The notes under the pieces are model-generated. The model made no database searches. It saw nothing but the letters and a program-made list of their open reading frames with translations, and was not told where the DNA came from. The translations under genes were made by a program, and so were the position numbers. A stretch of 64,000 nucleotides of DNA from JAGQPD01 sp020426865 (lineage in GTDB: Bacteria; Planctomycetota; Planctomycetia; Pirellulales; Pirellulaceae), in NCBI GenBank assembly GCA_041399065.1, contig JAWKTN010000005.1, forward strand, positions 124,001 through 188,000. Direction: 5' to 3'. Every line of letters starts with the position of its first letter. Within the stretch, counting starts at the first letter, position 1. Shown piece by piece: positions 35,312 to 45,270 of this stretch.

Positions 35312-36232
35312 TTATTGAGGAGCCACATCGGCGTAGACCGGACGATGATCCGACAATTCAGAGGGCTCTACTGTGTATTCTTCGAAATTCCACTCGCGTG
35401 GAATGAGGATCCAATCAATGATGGCTCTTGGTTCGACGGAGCTAAAGGTAAAATCACTGGCGGCAATGGGCGGATGCTCAGGTGAACGCCGAAAATATTG
35501 AGATTTGTCCAATACGTCGATCGCATTGTCTCCAGCGAAATCGCTAACAGAATTCGGAAATCCAGAGGGCGTAGAATTCAAATCGCCAACCACAATGGTT
35601 GGCAGGACACTCGCAGTGGCGACATCTGCGAGCCTCGCTGCCGAACGCACACGCACAAGTTCGCTCCGGTGCGATAGGTGCGCGCCGATCACGCGGACGG
35701 ATCGTTCTGGTGTCTCGATGTCACAGACGACGCCCCGCTTTTTCCCTGCCAGCACGGTCTCCCACCATGAATAGCTCGGAAAGGAAACTGCCTTCGCATT
35801 TGATATCGGATACTTCGATAGGACAGCGTTTCCGAATCGCCACGTCCAACCGAGAATGCGGAAATCCAGGTTTCGCTGTTCTACCCGGTAGGGATAGTTG
35901 GCGTTGTCGGCCAGGAAACGAGCTTGGTTGGTAGAGTGACTCCAACTGGCGTCGAAGTCGACTTCATTCAGCACGACAACGTCTGCATCGATCTTGCGAA
36001 GCAAGCTTGCCATCTGAGCCATTCGAGCCATTCGCTCCGCATGGCTGCCGCCGTCCCAATTCGAGGCAACCGTACCACGGCCATGAGCTATGTTGTAGGA
36101 GGCAATACGAATGTGTCCTGGCCGCGGTCGCCCGTCATACACTGCGTCGCGATTTGAATGAATCGACACGCGGCGCCACGGGCTGGCAACTCGACTGAAG
36201 CCATACGGTAGAATCAGCGTTGCCAAGAGCAT
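35312..36232 (-). CDS. endonuclease/exonuclease/phosphatase family protein
   Basis: A metal-dependent phosphoesterase-fold protein, about 306 residues from the ATG at 36232. The frame is open to 36352 but that would overlap the end of the upstream gene by 82 bp; no start has a clear ribosome site. A hydrophobic N-terminal stretch (MLLATLILPYGFS) suggests membrane attachment. The active-site set is complete: IASYNIAHG (Asn), VVLNEVDFD (Glu), VIGAHLSHRS (His), VVGDLNSTPSG (Asp/Asn) and LSDHRPVYAD (Asp-His). The substrate cannot be told from sequence; DNA, phospholipid and sugar phosphate hydrolases share this fold. Confidence 0.85.
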   Translation of the reverse strand: MLLATLILPYGFSRVASPWRRVSIHSNRDAVYDGRPRPGHIRIASYNIAHGRGTVASNWDGGSHAERMARMAQMASLLRKIDADVVVLNEVDFDASWSHSTNQARFLADNANYPYRVEQRNLDFRILGWTWRFGNAVLSKYPISNAKAVSFPSYSWWETVLAGKKRGVVCDIETPERSVRVIGAHLSHRSELVRVRSAARLADVATASVLPTIVVGDLNSTPSGFPNSVSDFAGDNAIDVLDKSQYFRRSPEHPPIAASDFTFSSVEPRAIIDWILIPREWNFEEYTVEPSELSDHRPVYADVAPQ

Positions 36233-36269
36233 CAACGCTGCACGCTGCCATCGATTCTTTGGCCAAACG

Positions 36270-39200
36270 CTAAGCAGTGACAACGCTAACGCCCCGCTCT
36301 CGTACGTCGGAAACTCCGCCGGCCCTCCGAACCAACGCCAGCAAGGCGACAATCGCCAACACCGCAGACGCCGGTTCCGGGACGGTTACGGTTGCGACGC
36401 CATTTCTTGTGTTACCGAAATTGTCTTTCCAGATTGTGTAGTCAGCCGCGTCGATCATGCCGTTGCCGTTGCCGTCGGCCGCCAAATCCGCGTCCGAACT
36501 GAACGTATCCTTCCATACGGTGTAATCCGCTGCGTCGACGGTTCCGTTTCCGTTATAGTCTCCCGCCAAAACGCTAACCCCACCTCCCAAAAATGTCAGC
36601 GAGCCGTTGACAAGTAGGTCGGTCACGTCCCAAATCTCTTCCCCGCCAGGCAAAACGAGGTTCCCGAAACTGCCAACAGCCGACGCAAACATTAGCACCT
36701 CAAAAACCGTCCCGTCGGCTGGCGAATAGCCATCGACAAACGCTACTTCCAATGTCGCACCGTTGACCGTGAGGCTGCCCAGCGCGTCGAGTTGATCGGT
36801 AATGCCGTCACCAAGCTGCAGCGCTAGCGTGCCACTCTCGTGAATCGTCGCGTCACTGCCTGTGGCTAGGTGCAACGTACCGAGCGGATCTTCGTCCGTC
36901 CCTGGCGCCAATACGCCGTCGACCGATAGATTGCCACGGATGAGTCCCGTTCCCGCCAATCGCCCCGACGATTCTACCACCGTATCACCCGTACCTGTCG
37001 CGCCGGTCACAATCAACTGCCCTTCCTTAACGGTCGTCGTCCCGGAATACAGGTTTTCGCCCCCAAGCACCCACGTACCCGCTCCAGTCTTTTCAACGTG
37101 AACTACGCCATTCTCCGAATCGGCAATCACCGGAGTGAGGACGTTCATGCCCGAGTTGCTGCCCGAAAGCGTGAAAGTTTTGGCGACACTCCCAAATGCG
37201 ATCGGGCCCGGGCCACATGCTTGATTCGATCCAATACCGGAACTCAGTTGGACCTGAGAGGAACTGATGACTTCCGTGATCACTGCGCCATTGAGTAGCC
37301 CGCAGCTGTCGGTAACGCTCATACCGATCAGCAGATCATCGGTGCGTTCCAAATTGATCACGCGTCCTTGATTGACGGCGCCATCCAATTCGCCGCTTCG
37401 TGGCGCGGCATCCATGGCCGACAAACTGCCGGCGTTGGTGAAGCGGATCGGTCCGCTTCCGGACGAATCGAGGGTCGCTCCAGCCGTGCCAATCGTAAAC
37501 AGGCGGTCCGTTGAGTCGCCATTGCCGACGTAGGACAACTTCGACCCATGCAAATAGATGTTTGCTGCGTCGCTCGGAGCACTACCGATGCTACTTGGCA
37601 GTCCGCCATTCCCTAAATGTTCAGCGGCGATCGCGGTCCCCAACAAGATACGGCTATCGGCCAGCGAGTTTTCATCCGCCGCTGCCTGCTCCTGGTATGT
37701 CGTAATGTACTTGGCGACCGCACTGGTTGTTCCGGTGTAGTCGTTGGTGCCCGTTAGATGGACGGTCCCACCATTGGTTGCGATCAGGTTGCGTGCGCCT
37801 GTCAGTTGGTTGTCGTTGGGCAATAGGATCGTCCCGGAGCCGCCCCCCAGTCGGTACGTGCTGTTCGCCGGATTGATCGTACCCGTATACGTGATCCCCG
37901 TCTCCGGCGCAGCTACGCTCATGCCGGGGACAAAAATCAAATCACCAGCGGCAAAATCAATCGTCGCATTGGCTTCGCTGTCGGCCAACATCAATCCGCC
38001 GCTGGCGCCATCGGCGATTCGTCCGATCAACGTACTCGTCAAGGTGCCAGTATCAACACCGACCGCTCCAGCCACGCTTACCACTTCAGGCGAATCCGCC
38101 AGATCGGCGTCGGTCGCGAAGTGTACGTTCGATCCTTCGATCAATGTGGTACCCGAATAGGTACTATCGCCACCGGCGCTAAGAACAACGACACCCGTGC
38201 CACGAAATCGATAGCTACCAAACCCGGCAAAATCGCCGTCTTGATGATTCCGCAACGCGCCAGAAACCACCGTGCGACCGTTACCGTCGATCGTAAAAAT
38301 ACGGTCCACGTCGGTGCCCATCACGGGAAACACGTCGCCCCCCAACGTCAGCTGTTTTCCTTGCGACAGCAAATTAATGAGGCCTCGCGTGTTGTCCTGG
38401 ACAATGTCTCCGTTCCAGGTCAACGAATGGTCGCCTCGTACCGTCTGCCATTGCGTCACGGTCATCGGGATGCTGATCGTCCGGCCGTCGTTGTCGCTCA
38501 AAAAATTGAACCCGAATTCGTTGCTGGGTTGGCCCTGCAATACGTCCCCTGTTCCCAACGCATTGTCGTTTGCCAACACAATATTGGCTCGGTTCACAAC
38601 AATCCGTCCAGAAAAGGTGTTGTTGCCACTTAGAATGACGGTGCTCAACGGCAAGGCAACGGTCGTGCGATTGGGGCCAATCGTAATCTGCCCCACGCCT
38701 GATATCACGCCGCTGATTTCGAGCGAACCGGTGTTGTCGCGCGAATCATTGAGCGAAATCGTACCCGGAGAACCAGTATTCGGGTCGCTGACATTCACGT
38801 TACCAGAAACGGTCGCCATCACGCCCGCTGGCATGTAACTTCGAAGGGCACCAGCCCCCGAAAACGAAATGTCGCCGGTGATTTCGATGTTGTTGGTACT
38901 GCTGGCACCAAATTCGATCTTCTCTGCGTTCGCCCGAACATCAGCACTGATGATGTTGGTTGCCCCCGGCACGCCGTGGCTGACAATCAACGCATTGCCA
39001 GCATTGAACGCGGCGTCGTCGTTTTGAAACACGAGGATCCCGGTTCCCGCTTGTACCTCCGTGCGGACAGCACCGGCCGAGCCACCGAGCGTCAATCCGG
39101 CTAGAGTCAAATCACTGTCGCCTATCGACACGGCCAGGTCAGCCCCTAAGGCGACCGACAAGTTGGCGACGCTCAATGGACTGTCAGGCACGGACGAATT

Positions 39201-39338
39201 CCAGTTGCCGACCGTGTGCCATGACTGACTCCCCGTGGAAGGTGGCAACCACACATTTTCCACAACTTGCGCTCTTGCAGCACTACTGCAGACAATGAAT
39301 CCTACGAAAACGAAAATGCGACAGGGCGTGCTCGACAT
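36270..39338 (-). CDS. autotransporter-repeat, dockerin and PEP-CTERM exoprotein
   Basis: A 1022-residue surface protein. The signal peptide is IFVFVGFIVCSSAARAQ. The middle is a long Gly/Ser/Asn/Thr-rich beta-helix with autotransporter-associated beta-strand repeats, for example VILSGNNTFSGRIVV, HLTGTNDYTGTTSAV and VLGGENLYSGTTTVKEGQL. These passenger-type repeats are used here without an outer-membrane barrel. A paired dockerin (GDYNGNGTVDAADYTVWKD, DGNGNGMIDAADYTIWKD) is followed by VPEP, a hydrophobic segment and RRAGG, the PEP-CTERM tail. Three 16-bp repeats lie directly upstream of the ATG. No strong ribosome site is visible, so translation may be weak or controlled. Confidence 0.87.
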   Translation of the reverse strand: MSSTPCRIFVFVGFIVCSSAARAQVVENVWLPPSTGSQSWHTVGNWNSSVPDSPLSVANLSVALGADLAVSIGDSDLTLAGLTLGGSAGAVRTEVQAGTGILVFQNDDAAFNAGNALIVSHGVPGATNIISADVRANAEKIEFGASSTNNIEITGDISFSGAGALRSYMPAGVMATVSGNVNVSDPNTGSPGTISLNDSRDNTGSLEISGVISGVGQITIGPNRTTVALPLSTVILSGNNTFSGRIVVNRANIVLANDNALGTGDVLQGQPSNEFGFNFLSDNDGRTISIPMTVTQWQTVRGDHSLTWNGDIVQDNTRGLINLLSQGKQLTLGGDVFPVMGTDVDRIFTIDGNGRTVVSGALRNHQDGDFAGFGSYRFRGTGVVVLSAGGDSTYSGTTLIEGSNVHFATDADLADSPEVVSVAGAVGVDTGTLTSTLIGRIADGASGGLMLADSEANATIDFAAGDLIFVPGMSVAAPETGITYTGTINPANSTYRLGGGSGTILLPNDNQLTGARNLIATNGGTVHLTGTNDYTGTTSAVAKYITTYQEQAAADENSLADSRILLGTAIAAEHLGNGGLPSSIGSAPSDAANIYLHGSKLSYVGNGDSTDRLFTIGTAGATLDSSGSGPIRFTNAGSLSAMDAAPRSGELDGAVNQGRVINLERTDDLLIGMSVTDSCGLLNGAVITEVISSSQVQLSSGIGSNQACGPGPIAFGSVAKTFTLSGSNSGMNVLTPVIADSENGVVHVEKTGAGTWVLGGENLYSGTTTVKEGQLIVTGATGTGDTVVESSGRLAGTGLIRGNLSVDGVLAPGTDEDPLGTLHLATGSDATIHESGTLALQLGDGITDQLDALGSLTVNGATLEVAFVDGYSPADGTVFEVLMFASAVGSFGNLVLPGGEEIWDVTDLLVNGSLTFLGGGVSVLAGDYNGNGTVDAADYTVWKDTFSSDADLAADGNGNGMIDAADYTIWKDNFGNTRNGVATVTVPEPASAVLAIVALLALVRRAGGVSDVRERGVSVVTA

Positions 39339-39344
39339 GAAATT

Positions 39345-39392
39345 ACTCTATTTCGCTTGTACTCTATTTCGCTTGTAATCAATTTCGCTTGT
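39345..39392. repeat. three tandem 16-bp repeats in the leader of the autotransporter-repeat gene
   Basis: Units ACTCTATTTCGCTTGT (39345-39360 and 39361-39376, identical) and AATCAATTTCGCTTGT (39377-39392). On the minus strand they run up to 6 bases before the ATG, so they occupy the ribosome-binding and leader region. The 288-bp gap to the next gene at 39627 holds nothing else recognisable. Confidence 0.75.
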
Positions 39393-39626
39393 AATCGAAA
39401 ACTCCGGCGTTTCAATGGAAGGTACGTTGCCCGCGCGGCCTGAAATTCTGGCCGCACTGTGGCGTGTTCCATCGTAACACAGTTCCTCCATGAATGGTTC
39501 GATCCGGCGGCCGTTGAAGACAGAAAATCCGATACCAAAGATGCAGTTCGGCCACATCGAAGAGCTACAGCCCACGATTTGAGCCACCTCAGATTGACCA
39601 TAACGCAAGCGTCAACCCGGCAAGCG

Positions 39627-40175
39627 TTATTGAAACGTAAGCTCACGGCTGAATCCGACTTGACATCCATCCGGAAGCGTCACAGAGAACGTGTCTGCCT
39701 TGATCTGCGAAGACTGATCTTGGTATTTGCCGTCAGCGTCACGTTGCAGCCATTGAATCGACTTTGCGTCCACGTCGACAATTAGATAGCAGGCAACACC
39801 GTACTCTTCGTACAACATTCGCTTTGCGTGGCAATCCTTCGAGCGGGTCGAATCGCTAAGTACTTCGATCGCCAACGCCGGCGGCCGTTCGAGGTGCTTT
39901 TCCGGCTGTTCTCCACAAACAACCATCACATCCGGTCGCACGACAGTGTCATCCTGAACGATCCAATCAAGCCCCGCATAGACTCGGCAGTCGCACTCGT
40001 GCCGGAGCAACGATGACTCGATTTGATAAGTCAATTTTGTAACAGCTCGCTCATGCGGCGCAAACGGTGACGGCACCATCGCTACCGCCGTGCCAAACCA
40101 CAGCTCCCAGTCCCCTTCCCACTGAAGATAGTCGGACACGCGATAGTGTGGCTGATATCGACTGGCCGTAGACAT
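39627..40175 (-). CDS. Uma2-family (DUF820) endonuclease-like protein
   Basis: A 182-residue protein of the Uma2/DUF820 family with the PD-(D/E)xK nuclease fold. The landmarks are VRPDVMVVCGEQ (the Asp of the fold), LAIEVLSDSTRSKD (the Glu strand) and KRMLYEEYGVACYLIVDVD. GGTAAGGAC precedes the ATG. Such genes are numerous in planctomycetes and cyanobacteria, and are suspected to act on DNA; there is no experimental role. It is a lone gene, with 202 bp before the sulfatase gene in which nothing was seen. Confidence 0.88.
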   Translation of the reverse strand: MSTASRYQPHYRVSDYLQWEGDWELWFGTAVAMVPSPFAPHERAVTKLTYQIESSLLRHECDCRVYAGLDWIVQDDTVVRPDVMVVCGEQPEKHLERPPALAIEVLSDSTRSKDCHAKRMLYEEYGVACYLIVDVDAKSIQWLQRDADGKYQDQSSQIKADTFSVTLPDGCQVGFSRELTFQ

Positions 40176-40377
40176 GTCCTTACCTCGTATTCCGTATCGT
40201 TTCCAACTGTGTCGGGAATTGTTACACGATCAAGTGCCCCTACTATGTTATCGCGCACCGTGGGTGAATCCAAGGGTTTGCGTGGCTTGCCAAGAATTAC
40301 CGATGGAGGTCACGCCTCAGTCGTGGGTTGTCAAGACTCCGCGATGAAACGTGGTTTGGCGGCTGGCCTGGGGTGCG

Positions 40378-41862
40378 CTAGTGACGTCGGTGCCGCTTCT
40401 GGCCGTTCACTCCATCTGCTCGCCGCAAGTGTGGCTCGCGCGCCGCCACATCATGACGCCATGTGTCCAGTCGCTGTCGCAACTGCGATGCCAGCTCGGG
40501 ATCGGCAGCCGCCAGGTTGTTCCCTTCGCCAGGATCACGCGACAGGTCGTACAACTCAACTCGATCTCCTTCGTACCAATGGATCAACTTCCAACCCTTC
40601 CAGCGCACGGCACTTCCGGGCGTGAATCGCGGATAGTAATGCGGAAAATGCCACGCCAGCTGCTTGCGATCGAGAGTCGCCGATCCGTCGCGTAGCAATG
40701 GTAACAAACTCAACCCGTCACTGGACGCCGCAGCATCACCGAGCCATTCGGCGAACGTGGCAAACAGGTCTTGCGAAATCACCGGCTCGGCCACTTCACG
40801 GGCATCGGTCATCCCCGGCCAGCGAACCATCAGTGGCACTCGCAATCCTCCTTCGTACAATGTCCCCTTACCACTTCGCAGCGGGGCATTCGACGTCGGC
40901 ACAATGCCCCGTTGATCAAAATCCACGCCCCCATTGTCACTCGTCAATACCACGACTGTTTGATCCGCCAGTCCTACTTCGTCGAGCGTGGCCAAGACGC
41001 GTCCGATGTTGTGATCCATCCGCTCGACCATCGCGGCGTAGCGAGCATCACGGTGCCGCATGCCTGGCACTTTTCGTTCATATTTTTCGACGAGCGACGG
41101 CGGTGCCTCGATCGGGCTGTGCACCGAGTGGTACCAAAGATTCAAAAAGAAAGGCCCGGTTGCCTGCTGGCCAATAATGCGAACGGCCTCGTCGGTCAGA
41201 CGGTCTGTCAGGTAGTCTCCCACTTTGCCTGGCGATAGTCCCGGCACGTAGCGATACTCGGGATCCGACTCGCTCCATCGTCCGGCGAATGGATAGAAGT
41301 ATGTCGCAGGTGCTCCCCAAAATGTGCCTCCCACATTTGCTTGAAAACCGTGGGCCTCCGGGTAGTACGCAGCAGTCCCCAGATGCCACTTGCCGACGTG
41401 GGCCGTAAAGTATCCTCGGTCGCGAAACAATTTGGCCAATGTCGTTTCGTCCCGCGATAGATTCGCTACGGCTTGCGGTTCGCGTAATAGCCGATCGTCC
41501 GGCCCGCCGCGAATCGCACCCTCGTGCCAAATGGTCATCCCAAGTCGCGCGGGACATTTGCCCGTCATCAACGCTGCTCGTGTCGGTGAACAGACCGGCG
41601 CGGCGGCATAGGCCTGCGTGAACCTCACGCTGGTTGCTGTGAACTTGTCGATCTGTGGAGTTTCGTAAAAATCACTGCCAAGGCATGCAGCATCCGACCA
41701 CCCCCAATCGTCAGCAACGATCATCACCACGTTCATTCGGCGATGGACGGAAGCATCCACGCCTTGCACGGGACGCGCGAGCGTCAAGAAAACCACACAC
41801 GCAACACACCACGTGATTGCCTGAACCGGACGATCGACGAGCAACGAGACGCGGCCACTCAT
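40378..41862 (-). CDS. Cys-type sulfatase A
   Basis: A 494-residue exported sulfatase that hydrolyses a sulfate ester. A signal peptide (ITWCVACVVFLTLARPVQG) is followed by metal ligands Asp51-Asp52 (IVADDWGWSD) and the activation site Cys91-Ser-Pro-Thr-Arg (CSPTRAALMTGK), where Cys is converted to formylglycine by FGE, an enzyme not encoded in this window. Further motifs are HVGKWHLG and VVVLTSDNGG. GGGAG lies 10 bases before the ATG. The gene starts 6 bp after the stop of the CehA/McbA-like gene, so the two are likely translationally coupled. Confidence 0.95.
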   Translation of the reverse strand: MSGRVSLLVDRPVQAITWCVACVVFLTLARPVQGVDASVHRRMNVVMIVADDWGWSDAACLGSDFYETPQIDKFTATSVRFTQAYAAAPVCSPTRAALMTGKCPARLGMTIWHEGAIRGGPDDRLLREPQAVANLSRDETTLAKLFRDRGYFTAHVGKWHLGTAAYYPEAHGFQANVGGTFWGAPATYFYPFAGRWSESDPEYRYVPGLSPGKVGDYLTDRLTDEAVRIIGQQATGPFFLNLWYHSVHSPIEAPPSLVEKYERKVPGMRHRDARYAAMVERMDHNIGRVLATLDEVGLADQTVVVLTSDNGGVDFDQRGIVPTSNAPLRSGKGTLYEGGLRVPLMVRWPGMTDAREVAEPVISQDLFATFAEWLGDAAASSDGLSLLPLLRDGSATLDRKQLAWHFPHYYPRFTPGSAVRWKGWKLIHWYEGDRVELYDLSRDPGEGNNLAAADPELASQLRQRLDTWRHDVAAREPHLRRADGVNGQKRHRRH

Positions 41863-41868
41863 GAATAA

Positions 41869-44463
41869 CTACTCCCGCAATAGACGCTGTACTTGCTCAA
41901 TTTCTGCCTCAATCTCGGCCCCTGCGAAGTACTTCAGGACTCCGCGCACGACAACCGTCTGACCCGGTTGGCAGTCGGGAAACACCGGATCGGAATGAAG
42001 GCACGGGACCGGCGGATTCGTCCATACGCGGTGATTGGGGGTCCAACCTGTCAGCAGCCAGCGGTCTGTCCCCCACGCGCGCACTGCGATTACTGGATCT
42101 CGCACAATCTGCGGCAGGCTTTGCTGTAGATTGAAACCCACCAACCCCTTGAGCATCGTGCAAACCTGCACGCGCAAACCGGTTAACGGCTGATCCGTTC
42201 CGTTGGTGAGGGATATCGACATTTCAGCGCCACGTTCTACCGCATGCACGTCACACTTGAATGCGATGCCATTGGGCAAGACGCGCTGGCAAGTCAAGCC
42301 ATCCTTGGTTTCTTGCCACTCCAACTTCGGTAGCGTCACCTGCCGTGCATCCCAGACGGTTGGGATGTGGGTATGGGCCAAATAGGTAAGGCCCAAGTTG
42401 GAAAAGATCGCTTCCGGGACATCGACGACGGCATAACCGCCATCGGCCCACGGCGCGAACACGCTGACTTTGGTTTCGCGCTGGGGATGAATCGCCCCCT
42501 CCAAGAACCCTCGCCGCGGGTGCCGTCCGCCGGGGTAAGGCAAGATCCGTGTGCTCCCGTGGGCTGGCGCATCCACGGCAGCATCATCGTTGTTGCGAGT
42601 TGCTCGATCCGTGGCGGCACGCATGCGATACCTCTTGACGGCATCGGTGGCCTGTTGCAAACTCATTCCCGTCGCCAGACGGACCTCGTCGGCCGTAAAG
42701 CGATGGTCCGCGACCATATTCTCTAGCCATCGCTCGGAGTTGCCCGAATCGCTCAATCCTCGCGAGTTTGCCGCCACATTATCGGAGTCATCCTGAATTG
42801 GCAACTCCGAGTATTCGTGCAGCGATTGTTCGTATTCCGCCAGCGCTGCCGCTGACACCACGTTGCGACTTCTCGCGATCTCCTGCTCCATCCGCTCGAC
42901 TAAGAACCGGCGTTCCTCCGCTGAGGGACGTACCGGTTGTGCGGCGATCTCCACATACCAGGGCGCGGTGTGAGCGAATCGAACGCGATGCGCTGGCCGT
43001 TCCTCCCAAACACGGACCGCGAACCACCCGGACCGTGTGGGACGCACCTGCGTGTCGATCGTTGTTCGGTACGCCCCTGCTTCGGTCGGTTCATTTCTGG
43101 CACGCAACAGCTCGACGGGACGACCATTCAGCAGCAGCTCGCCGTAGCTGATCGGCCGCTCAGAGATGACATCAATATGCACGGGAATATCAACCACAGA
43201 CTCGTTCGTGTCCCACCGGAAAACATGCCCCGCGTCGTTCCCACCGGCAGTCACAAACAACATCGGCCCTGTCGTCACGAACGAGCGGCCATTGCGGAGC
43301 TCTCGCATCCAGTCGCCAAATTCGAAACCGCCTGGCAAGTGGACATAAACGCGTCCAAATCCGGCCGGCACCGGGTGGACTCCGTTGGCAGTACCCGCCG
43401 AAGGTGGCAAACGAAAACCACAATTCAGCAGCGTATGATACATGCCTTGCGTGTAGTCGATCCATGCGCGCTCTCCTCCATGCTGCGTGCCAAACGGCGG
43501 CTGCAAACAGGGCGGAGCCGGAGTGTTCCAGTCGACAAACGCGAACTCGGTTTGCCACATGTGATTGTTTGCCAACTCGTACAGAGCATGCGGGGCGATG
43601 GAGGGCAACAACATGGCGAATGGCCAATCGAGCTTGTCCATATCGAAAAGAACCGGTTGCTCGCCCACTTCTTGTCGGTTGAGGTGTTCGATAACCGGCT
43701 TCCACGGCGGTACTCCTAGCTGCAAACCGCCACGATGCCCCAATACAAACAGGGCGCCGAGCGTATGCCGGTGCTCCCCGACTGTAAAGATCTCGTATTC
43801 CGTGTTACGGGGCCACACTACATGCGTCGCGTCGACTTGGATCAAACGATCATCAGCGGGCAAAACTTCGTTTTTGTCACCTTCGTGCGGTCCAACCCCA
43901 GCCTGTGTCACCCACTGCGTAAGCGGCAAAGCCACGTTCAACTCCTCGGCAAGCATCACGTTTCGCGTATCCTCCAGGGTGCGATGCAAATGCGTATCGC
44001 CTGAATACCAACCGAGCCGCTGGGGATCGACCCATCGCTTCAATCGCACATCCATATGCACGTTTGCATCGCCATTCGAACCCGATATCTCCAACTGCCG
44101 GGTAGCAGGAATGTAGCACTTGCCGCACTCAACCGTCAGGATGTAACGCCCGGCGGGCAGCTCTGTGCAACAGGGAAATCCAGCAACTGTCGTATGCCGC
44201 TCGATCGACCGCAAGTTGATCCAGTTTTGTTTGTCATAGCGAACCGCCGCGGACGGATGCAACTCGTTTTCGAAAAAATAGTGTCGCTCGCCGGACTCCG
44301 AGACAAGTGACAATCGGGCCGGGCGGGCCTGGCTGCTATCGTTGTCAATCACGGTTACGCTTACCGTCGCCGAGCGACATTCCAGCGGCATCAGCCAGAG
44401 GCAAGCCAATATTGAGGTGAAGACTATATATTGCTGGTAAACGCGACGACAGACGTGAGGCAT
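41869..44463 (-). CDS. CehA/McbA-like metallohydrolase domain protein
   Basis: An 864-residue exported protein. The ATG at 44463, with GGGAG 6 bases upstream, gives a signal peptide YIVFTSILACLWLMPLECRS; the frame is open to 44628 but that part lacks protein character. A beta domain comes first (ARLSLVSESGERHYFFENELHPS), then the metal-binding signature WYSGDTHLHRTLEDT. The later part (FGRVYVHLPGGFEFGDWMREL, RNGRSFVTTGPMLFVTAGG) matches the CehA/McbA family, of which several members cleave carbamate or amide bonds. A helical middle and a C-terminal beta domain of unknown role follow. It lies between the omega-amidase and a sulfatase on the same strand. Confidence 0.82.
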   Translation of the reverse strand: MPHVCRRVYQQYIVFTSILACLWLMPLECRSATVSVTVIDNDSSQARPARLSLVSESGERHYFFENELHPSAAVRYDKQNWINLRSIERHTTVAGFPCCTELPAGRYILTVECGKCYIPATRQLEISGSNGDANVHMDVRLKRWVDPQRLGWYSGDTHLHRTLEDTRNVMLAEELNVALPLTQWVTQAGVGPHEGDKNEVLPADDRLIQVDATHVVWPRNTEYEIFTVGEHRHTLGALFVLGHRGGLQLGVPPWKPVIEHLNRQEVGEQPVLFDMDKLDWPFAMLLPSIAPHALYELANNHMWQTEFAFVDWNTPAPPCLQPPFGTQHGGERAWIDYTQGMYHTLLNCGFRLPPSAGTANGVHPVPAGFGRVYVHLPGGFEFGDWMRELRNGRSFVTTGPMLFVTAGGNDAGHVFRWDTNESVVDIPVHIDVISERPISYGELLLNGRPVELLRARNEPTEAGAYRTTIDTQVRPTRSGWFAVRVWEERPAHRVRFAHTAPWYVEIAAQPVRPSAEERRFLVERMEQEIARSRNVVSAAALAEYEQSLHEYSELPIQDDSDNVAANSRGLSDSGNSERWLENMVADHRFTADEVRLATGMSLQQATDAVKRYRMRAATDRATRNNDDAAVDAPAHGSTRILPYPGGRHPRRGFLEGAIHPQRETKVSVFAPWADGGYAVVDVPEAIFSNLGLTYLAHTHIPTVWDARQVTLPKLEWQETKDGLTCQRVLPNGIAFKCDVHAVERGAEMSISLTNGTDQPLTGLRVQVCTMLKGLVGFNLQQSLPQIVRDPVIAVRAWGTDRWLLTGWTPNHRVWTNPPVPCLHSDPVFPDCQPGQTVVVRGVLKYFAGAEIEAEIEQVQRLLRE

Positions 44464-44482
44464 GATGGCTCCCGATGGATCT

Positions 44483-45247
44483 TTACCGCATATCGCGTAA
44501 GGCCGGGAATTTAGCCCGCCACCGCCGCACTTCCTGGGGATCGATATCGATCTGCACCACCTGCTCCGAGTGATCCGTCTCGAACAGGCATTCCCCCATG
44601 GGGCTGAATGCAACACTCCGTCCAACATACTTTAATGTCGGATCGGTGCCGCAACGATTGACACCGACAACGAACGCCTGATTCTCAATCGCACGAGCTT
44701 GCAGCAACCGCACCCAATGTTCGGCCCTCGCCTCTGGCCAGCAGGCGATCACGACGAACAATTCCGCACCGTCGCGAGCGGCGGGACGAAACAGCTCCGG
44801 AAATCGCAAGTCGTAGCAGATGAATGGTGAGATCACGACGTCCTTCCACGTAAAAACGACATGGGCCTCACCACGGCCGTATCGCTCGCCTTCCCCCGAC
44901 AATGAAAAGGGCTGCATTTTGCGATAACGTACCAGCTCCGTTCCATGACCGTCGTACGCGACCGCTTCGTTGCTCGCACGATACGGCTCAGTGCCCTGTC
45001 CGACAACTCCGGCCAACACGGCCGCATCGTATTGCGAGGCAATTTGCTTTAGGAATTGGTCCGACGGTAGACTCGGCGGTTGCCGCGTCGCATCAACGTT
45101 CATACTGAATCCGGTATCGAACATTTCAGGCAATACGACCAATGCACCAGCGGGTACGCTGGTCGCCGCGAGTAGTTCCGAGACTCGACGATGATTGGCC
45201 GCTCGATCTTCCCAGACGGGATCCAGTTGCACCGCCACGATGTGCAT
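44483..45247 (-). CDS. carbon-nitrogen hydrolase, probable omega-amidase
   Basis: A 254-residue nitrilase-superfamily enzyme. The triad is visible: Glu41 (LPEMFDTGF), Lys110 (YRKMQPF) and Cys144 (FICYDLRFPELFR). The FDTGF and CYDLRFPE surroundings are those of YafV/Nit2-type omega-amidases, which hydrolyse alpha-ketoglutaramate or alpha-ketosuccinamate to the keto acid and ammonia. The neighbouring aminotransferase of the glutamine/methionine type, 23 bp upstream on the same strand, makes exactly that substrate. The substrate is inferred from the pair. Confidence 0.9.
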   Translation of the reverse strand: MHIVAVQLDPVWEDRAANHRRVSELLAATSVPAGALVVLPEMFDTGFSMNVDATRQPPSLPSDQFLKQIASQYDAAVLAGVVGQGTEPYRASNEAVAYDGHGTELVRYRKMQPFSLSGEGERYGRGEAHVVFTWKDVVISPFICYDLRFPELFRPAARDGAELFVVIACWPEARAEHWVRLLQARAIENQAFVVGVNRCGTDPTLKYVGRSVAFSPMGECLFETDHSEQVVQIDIDPQEVRRWRAKFPALRDMR

Positions 45248-45270
45248 AAATCTGTCTTTCCAGTGCTTCG

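Noticed and set aside
39627..40175. Uma2 protein considered as a marker of a defence system
   Set aside because: It stands alone with no helicase, methylase or toxin gene nearby; lone Uma2 genes are common in this phylum.
40146..40625. 159-codon plus-strand frame
   Set aside because: Antisense to sulfatase A and lacks any recognisable motif.
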